Of a stretch of DNA of 64,000 nt, positions 60,477-64,000 are shown one piece after another. The stretch is from the NCBI GenBank assembly GCA_005787685.1, contig SYAC01000034.1, forward strand, positions 1 to 64,000, given 5' to 3'. Under the pieces are notes generated by a model. It was not told the origin of the DNA and did not search any database. It worked only from the letters and a program-made list of their open reading frames with translations. The translations under genes were made by a program, and so were the position numbers. This stretch comes from Planctomycetia bacterium (GTDB taxonomy: Bacteria > Planctomycetota > Phycisphaerae > Phycisphaerales > SM1A02). Position 1 is the stretch's first letter; each line of letters opens with the position of its first letter.

Positions 60477-61490
60477 ATGATCGAAAAGATGGTGACCGAC
60501 GAGGCCGCGTTTATTTCCGATGTACTTCGCTCCGAGGCTGAAGCCATCACGCGTCTTGCCGTGCGTATTTCAGCCAACAGCAATGATTCGCTGGATTTTA
60601 TCAAGGCCATTGATTTGATCACCGCCAGCGACGGACACGTTGTGGTGAGCGGCATGGGAAAGTCCGGCTTGATCGGCATCAAACTTTCCGCCACCTTGGC
60701 CAGCCTTGGTCAAGCCAGTCACTTTGTCCACCCTGCCGAAGCGGTGCACGGCGACCTTGGGCGCATTCGCGCCAACGATGTCGCGCTTCTGCTTTCGTAT
60801 AGCGGAGAAACCGATGAGTTGCTGAACTTCGCAGCCATTCTCCAGGCCGACGGCGTGAACCGAATTGCGATTTCAAAGAGCAATCAAAGCAGCCTGGCCA
60901 AGATTGCCAGCGTTCATATTTCACTGGGCGATATCGAGGAAGCCTGCCCGCTCAATCTTGCACCCACCGCCACCACCGCCACCATGTTGGCCGCGGGCGA
61001 TGCTTTGGCGCTGGCCGTGGCGCGCAGAAAAAATTTCAAGGCGGATGATTTCCACAAGATTCATCCAGGCGGAATGCTGGGAATTGGCTTGCGTCCCGTC
61101 AGCGAGGTGCTGCGCTTTCAAGTTGGAAAAAATCTGACCTGCGTACCGCTTGCGGCCACCATGAAAAGCGCGTTGCAAACATGCGGCCAGGGTCGGCGCG
61201 CCGGCGCATTGATGGTGGTTGACGACCATGGAAGGCTTGTCGGTATTTTGACCGATGGCGATGTGCGCCGGTTAATCAATCAACATGGCGCCGCAGCGCT
61301 TGAGAAACCTATCGCGGAGTGCATGACCAAACATCCCCGCTGCCTGCCCGCGCAATCGCTGGTGCGTGATGCCGTGCGCTTGATCCGTGAATTGCGCGTG
61401 GACGAATTGCCCGTGGTGGACTTCGATGCCAAACCAATCGGCCTCATTGATATTCAAGATTTGATCGCGTTGAAAGTTGTGCGGGACTAA
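60477..61490 (+). CDS. kdsD: Arabinose-5-phosphate isomerase (KpsF/GutQ type)
   Basis: 337 residues. The SIS domain has VVVSGMGKSGLIGIKLSATL, SHFVHPAEAVHGDLGRI and ALLLSYSGETDELLN; LNLAPTATTATMLAAGDALA and KIHPGGMLG are family signatures. Two CBS domains follow (about residues 215-335; LVGILTDGDVRRLI, IGLIDIQDLIALKV). It makes arabinose 5-phosphate for Kdo, so the cell probably builds Kdo-containing lipopolysaccharide. A start at 60489 is possible. Confidence 0.94.
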   Translation: MIEKMVTDEAAFISDVLRSEAEAITRLAVRISANSNDSLDFIKAIDLITASDGHVVVSGMGKSGLIGIKLSATLASLGQASHFVHPAEAVHGDLGRIRANDVALLLSYSGETDELLNFAAILQADGVNRIAISKSNQSSLAKIASVHISLGDIEEACPLNLAPTATTATMLAAGDALALAVARRKNFKADDFHKIHPGGMLGIGLRPVSEVLRFQVGKNLTCVPLAATMKSALQTCGQGRRAGALMVVDDHGRLVGILTDGDVRRLINQHGAAALEKPIAECMTKHPRCLPAQSLVRDAVRLIRELRVDELPVVDFDAKPIGLIDIQDLIALKVVRD

Positions 61491-61493
61491 TTC

Positions 61494-61841
61494 ATGCAGA
61501 CCTACATCAGCGAGCGGGATGGTTTTATTCTGGTGGTGGCCGCCGATGGCGGACTCAACCGTGGCACCGCATCACAACTGATCGAGGAAATCACCACCCA
61601 TGTGGAAAATGGCGCCACCCAAGTTGTGGTGGACTGCGTCAAACTTGAAATTTTGTCCAGCATGGGTCTGGGTGCCCTGCTTCAAATACACAACAAGCTG
61701 AAAAGGCATGGCGCGCAAGTGCGTTTATGTGGACTTCGCAGCATGATGGTGCAAGCCATCCAGTTGTCGCGTTTGGACAAGATTTTCCAGGTGTATCCGG
61801 ATGTGAACGCTGCCAAATTATCATTTCGCCCTCTTTCCTAG
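61494..61841 (+). CDS. STAS-domain anti-sigma-factor antagonist (second copy)
   Basis: 115 residues, 3 bases after kdsD. STAS blocks are ILVVAADGGLNRGTASQLIE, VVVDCVKLEILSSMGLGALL (phosphorylatable Ser pair) and VRLCGLRSMMVQAIQLSRLD, ending KIFQVYPDVNAA. By family it acts in partner switching with an anti-sigma kinase and a PP2C phosphatase. The REC-PP2C protein at 20392-21582 is a candidate phosphatase, but this is inference. The 165 bases after it hold no gene that I can support. Confidence 0.85.
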   Translation: MQTYISERDGFILVVAADGGLNRGTASQLIEEITTHVENGATQVVVDCVKLEILSSMGLGALLQIHNKLKRHGAQVRLCGLRSMMVQAIQLSRLDKIFQVYPDVNAAKLSFRPLS

Positions 61842-61996
61842 TTGAATTCGCCATTGCAAGCCGCTTGTGGCGGCTCCCTGATGGAGCCACAAGATGGTGT
61901 GGAATCGCCGGCAAGTGACGCACGGAATTTTTCAACCTACAAAAAATGTGCGCCACGCGGCGCGCTTTGTTCGATGAAGGCTCACGCCAATTCGGC

Positions 61997-62002
61997 AAGG
62001 AG
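61997..62002 (+). promoter_or_regulatory. Ribosome-binding site deciding the small-protein start
   Basis: AAGGAG, 4 bases before the ATG at 62007. Confidence 0.6.
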
Positions 62003-62006
62003 CGCC

Positions 62007-62210
62007 ATGCAAAGCAAAGAACAATTGATTGAATGTATTCAACGAATCAACCCCACGGCACAGCGCGAATTTTTATCAACATTTGATTGGCATTCGCTTC
62101 GTCGATACTTGGACCATTTAAGCATGACGCTTGAGCCGCGCGGAGTGGATAGCCACTGGACGCGTCTTGGCGACACACCAGCAGTTGTGTGGCGGCGGTC
62201 TGCGGCTTGA
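62007..62210 (+). CDS. Small conserved protein of unknown function
   Basis: 67 residues from the ATG at 62007, picked because AAGGAG (61997-62002) lies 4 bases upstream; the longer frame from 61842 has no protein-like upstream part. The sequence MQSKEQLIECIQRINPTAQR with FLSTFDWHSLRRYLDHL is two helices, ending in GDTPAVVWRRS. I recall similar short proteins in planctomycetes, with no known function. It converges on the response regulator. Confidence 0.7.
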   Translation: MQSKEQLIECIQRINPTAQREFLSTFDWHSLRRYLDHLSMTLEPRGVDSHWTRLGDTPAVVWRRSAA

Positions 62211-62250
62211 CCCCCAACGACCGCCGTCCCACCAACCAAGCTCTTAACAA

Positions 62251-62730
62251 TCAAAGACGCAGATTTTTCAGCAGCGCTTCAACGCGACGCTTCAGCAGGC
62301 GCACACGCAACAAACTGCGCACGCGTGTGATCAGCTCCAACTTGTTCACGGGCTTGGTCAGAAAGTCGTCGCAACCGCATTCCACGGCGCGCTCGAAATC
62401 CCCCACCTCATTCAGCGCCGTCACGATAATGATGACGGTGTCACGAAGCGCCGAATCTTGCTTGATTTTGCGGCAAACCTCAAAGCCGCTCATGCGCGGC
62501 ATCATGACATCCAGCAAAATTAAATCGGGTTTGCAACGCGCCACGGCCTCAATAGCCTCCACCCCATCGTGGGCGGTCTCGAGTTTGCACTCCAAAGATT
62601 CAAGCCACACTTGCATCAATTCGACATTTTGAAGATTGTCATCGACCACCAAAAGAACCGCGTTGCGAAGTTCCTCATTGGAAGGCTCGCGTTCAATGAC
62701 TTGTTCTAATTCATCTTGAGGTGTCACCAT
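62251..62730 (-). CDS. Single-domain response regulator
   Basis: 159 residues. A receiver domain occupies about 25-145: acidic pair in VLLVVDDNLQNVELMQ, acceptor Asp in LILLDVMMPRMSGFEV, Thr in IIIVTALNE and Lys in CDDFLTKPVNKLELITRV. A short charged N-terminal tail and a basic helical C-terminus (RLLKRRVEALLKN) flank it, and there is no output domain. It may act by protein contact, as CheY-like regulators do. No kinase is adjacent. Confidence 0.9.
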   Translation of the reverse strand: MVTPQDELEQVIEREPSNEELRNAVLLVVDDNLQNVELMQVWLESLECKLETAHDGVEAIEAVARCKPDLILLDVMMPRMSGFEVCRKIKQDSALRDTVIIIVTALNEVGDFERAVECGCDDFLTKPVNKLELITRVRSLLRVRLLKRRVEALLKNLRL

Positions 62731-62784
62731 AATTGCATTCTACCTGACCTTGCAATTCGCACGCATGGAATTTACCGCGTCAAA

Positions 62785-64000
62785 TCAATGTGGCGTTGTG
62801 GTTTGAACAGAGGTGGTTGGCGACACAAGTTTGGCGATCAATTCAATGGGATGCAGTGGCAACGCGTCCGTGCCATCTCGGATTTGGTGGCGGCAGCTTG
62901 TACCAGGCGCGACAATGACCGCCTCAGGCGCGCCGCGGATCGCCGGGAACAAAGATTGCTCGCCAATTTTCATGGACAAGTCGTAGCGATGTTGCGCGTA
63001 GCCAAAGGAACCCGCCATGCCGCAGCAACCCGAATCCAAACTGGTCAAGCGATCGCCAAACAGGCGCCGCAATAAACGCGCGCCCGACTCCGAGCCCCAC
63101 AAAGCCTTTTGATGACAATGCCCGTGAAAAATAACTTTTTCATTGCCTGGCGCAATCTCCGGCCGCATCGGATGCTCATTCCAACGCGCGTCCAGAAATT
63201 CCTCCACCAACATGCTGCGCGCAGCCAACGCGTTGAGTTGCTTGGCATCCACATTCATTTTTAAATCAAGCCAATCATCCTTGATGGCGCTTAGGCACGA
63301 TGGCTCCAAGGCAAGCAGCGCCACCGCGTTCTCTTGCTGCATGGTTGCCAAAAGATTTGTGGCGGTTTGCGCGCATGTGCGCGTGGCCTGAGCCAACATT
63401 CCAACGCTGATCAATGTCCGCCCGCAGCATCCCGCGTCCGGCATGACCACGTGATATCCAAATGCCTCCAACAACTCGACCGCGTGGCGGGCAATGTAGG
63501 TTTCGTTGAAGTTGGTGAAGCAGTCGGCGAACAGCAACACGGTTGGACGAGCTTGCGAATGCAAGTCACGCTTGACGCCTGTCGCACGCGTCAGGGACTG
63601 CGCGGCAACCTGACGCGCTCGTTGCGTGCGCGCCAGCCAGCGATGCGTGGCTGGACCAAATCCAGGGACAGTGCGCGCCGCATGAAAGCCCAGCATGGAG
63701 CGAATAAATTTGGCCAGCGGTGTGTATTCAAGCAGCGCGTTGGCGATGGGCCAGGCCAACGAACCCAGGCGATTGGCCGAGCGAATACCGCCAATCAAGC
63801 GAGTTCGCAGCGGAACTTTTCCGCGCACGGCGAACTCTTGCGCCGCAAATTCCGCCTTCATTTTGGAAATATCCACATTGCTGGGGCACTCGGTTTGGCA
63901 GGCCTTGCACGACAGACACAAATCAAGCGTGGCTTTGGTTTGGACATCGCTCCACGCCTGGCCTGGCTGGGTGATTTCATGCTCGGCATTCATTTGCCCC
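62785..64000 (-). CDS. Fe-S oxidoreductase, C-terminal part, 5' end beyond window
   Basis: At least 405 residues; the frame stays open to the right edge, so the true start is probably outside. A ferredoxin-like motif CLSCKACQTECPSNVDISK opens the visible part (one CxxCxxCxxxCP set), then two cysteine-rich CCG domains: DAGCCGRTLISVGML and DSGCCGMAGSFGYAQHRYDL with HGHCHQKALWG between. This is the C-terminal half of the FAD-linked oxidase/Fe-S fusion family (D-lactate or glycolate dehydrogenase-like). The FAD domain, if present, is off the window. Confidence 0.85.
   Translation of the reverse strand, partial: GQMNAEHEITQPGQAWSDVQTKATLDLCLSCKACQTECPSNVDISKMKAEFAAQEFAVRGKVPLRTRLIGGIRSANRLGSLAWPIANALLEYTPLAKFIRSMLGFHAARTVPGFGPATHRWLARTQRARQVAAQSLTRATGVKRDLHSQARPTVLLFADCFTNFNETYIARHAVELLEAFGYHVVMPDAGCCGRTLISVGMLAQATRTCAQTATNLLATMQQENAVALLALEPSCLSAIKDDWLDLKMNVDAKQLNALAARSMLVEEFLDARWNEHPMRPEIAPGNEKVIFHGHCHQKALWGSESGARLLRRLFGDRLTSLDSGCCGMAGSFGYAQHRYDLSMKIGEQSLFPAIRGAPEAVIVAPGTSCRHQIRDGTDALPLHPIELIAKLVSPTTSVQTTTPH

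Noticed and set aside
61842-62006. Longer version of the small protein at 62007
   Set aside because: No ribosome-binding site at 61842 and the extra residues look random, while AAGGAG precedes the ATG at 62007.
1-64000. Insertion sequences, phage genes, CRISPR arrays or rRNA
   Set aside because: No transposase, integrase, cas gene, repeat-spacer array or rRNA sequence was recognised on either strand.

Overview
The window reads as a chromosomal segment of a planctomycete, most likely a member of the Phycisphaerae. Pointers are the short Planctomycetes/Verrucomicrobia/Chlamydiae-type small basic protein (34186-34491), a secreted protein ending in a dockerin-like repeat pair, several large prepilin-like proteins, a big MoxR/Bat-type cluster, and a tetratricopeptide-YggX fusion. 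The assignment is inference from gene content; there is no rRNA. Genes are densely packed, often with 4-base ATGA overlaps. I see no transposase, phage gene or CRISPR array.

Layout. 1-9359 (minus): type IV pilus / type II secretion-like locus with two PilB/GspE ATPases, a PilT, a PilC/GspF and three prepilin-like proteins, the last running off the left edge. 9451-12620 (plus): a stand-alone CoaB, then gnd and zwf. 12720-12804: tRNA-Leu(UAA) with an odd T-loop. 12870-21582 (plus): a chemosensory operon with the gene order of the Pseudomonas Wsp system, but with a GAF/HD-GYP protein in the receptor position and a REC-PP2C phosphatase in place of the diguanylate cyclase WspR; a strong intrinsic terminator follows. 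21641-31841: ApbE and a set of exported proteins (Gfo/Idh/MocA oxidoreductase, SUMF1-like, choice-of-anchor/dockerin, di-haem peroxidase, NHL-repeat, lipoprotein).

31883-43710: housekeeping genes on both strands: thiS-thiG, an aminotransferase, the small basic protein, a membrane protein, a TIM-barrel isomerase-like gene overlapping acpS, nth, a lipoprotein, a TPR protein, recX, a lipoprotein, a rhodanese, cdsA, a zinc-ribbon coiled-coil protein and pyrD. 43712-53311 (minus): TPR-YggX, STAS, two von Willebrand proteins, DUF58, MoxR and a membrane coiled-coil protein; five of these are joined by ATGA overlaps. 53370-64000: an exported coiled-coil protein, feoA-feoB plus a small Cys-containing membrane protein, a flavoprotein, a PBP4-type peptidase, scpA, kdsD, a second STAS protein, a small conserved protein, a single-domain response regulator and a truncated Fe-S oxidoreductase.

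The most interesting unit is the Wsp-like operon. Its last gene keeps a receiver closely resembling WspR but carries a SpoIIE/RsbU-type phosphatase, which suggests that a surface-sensing type pathway has been rewired from c-di-GMP synthesis to partner switching. Two STAS proteins elsewhere in the window, one translationally coupled to the MoxR/Bat cluster, are possible but unproven targets.
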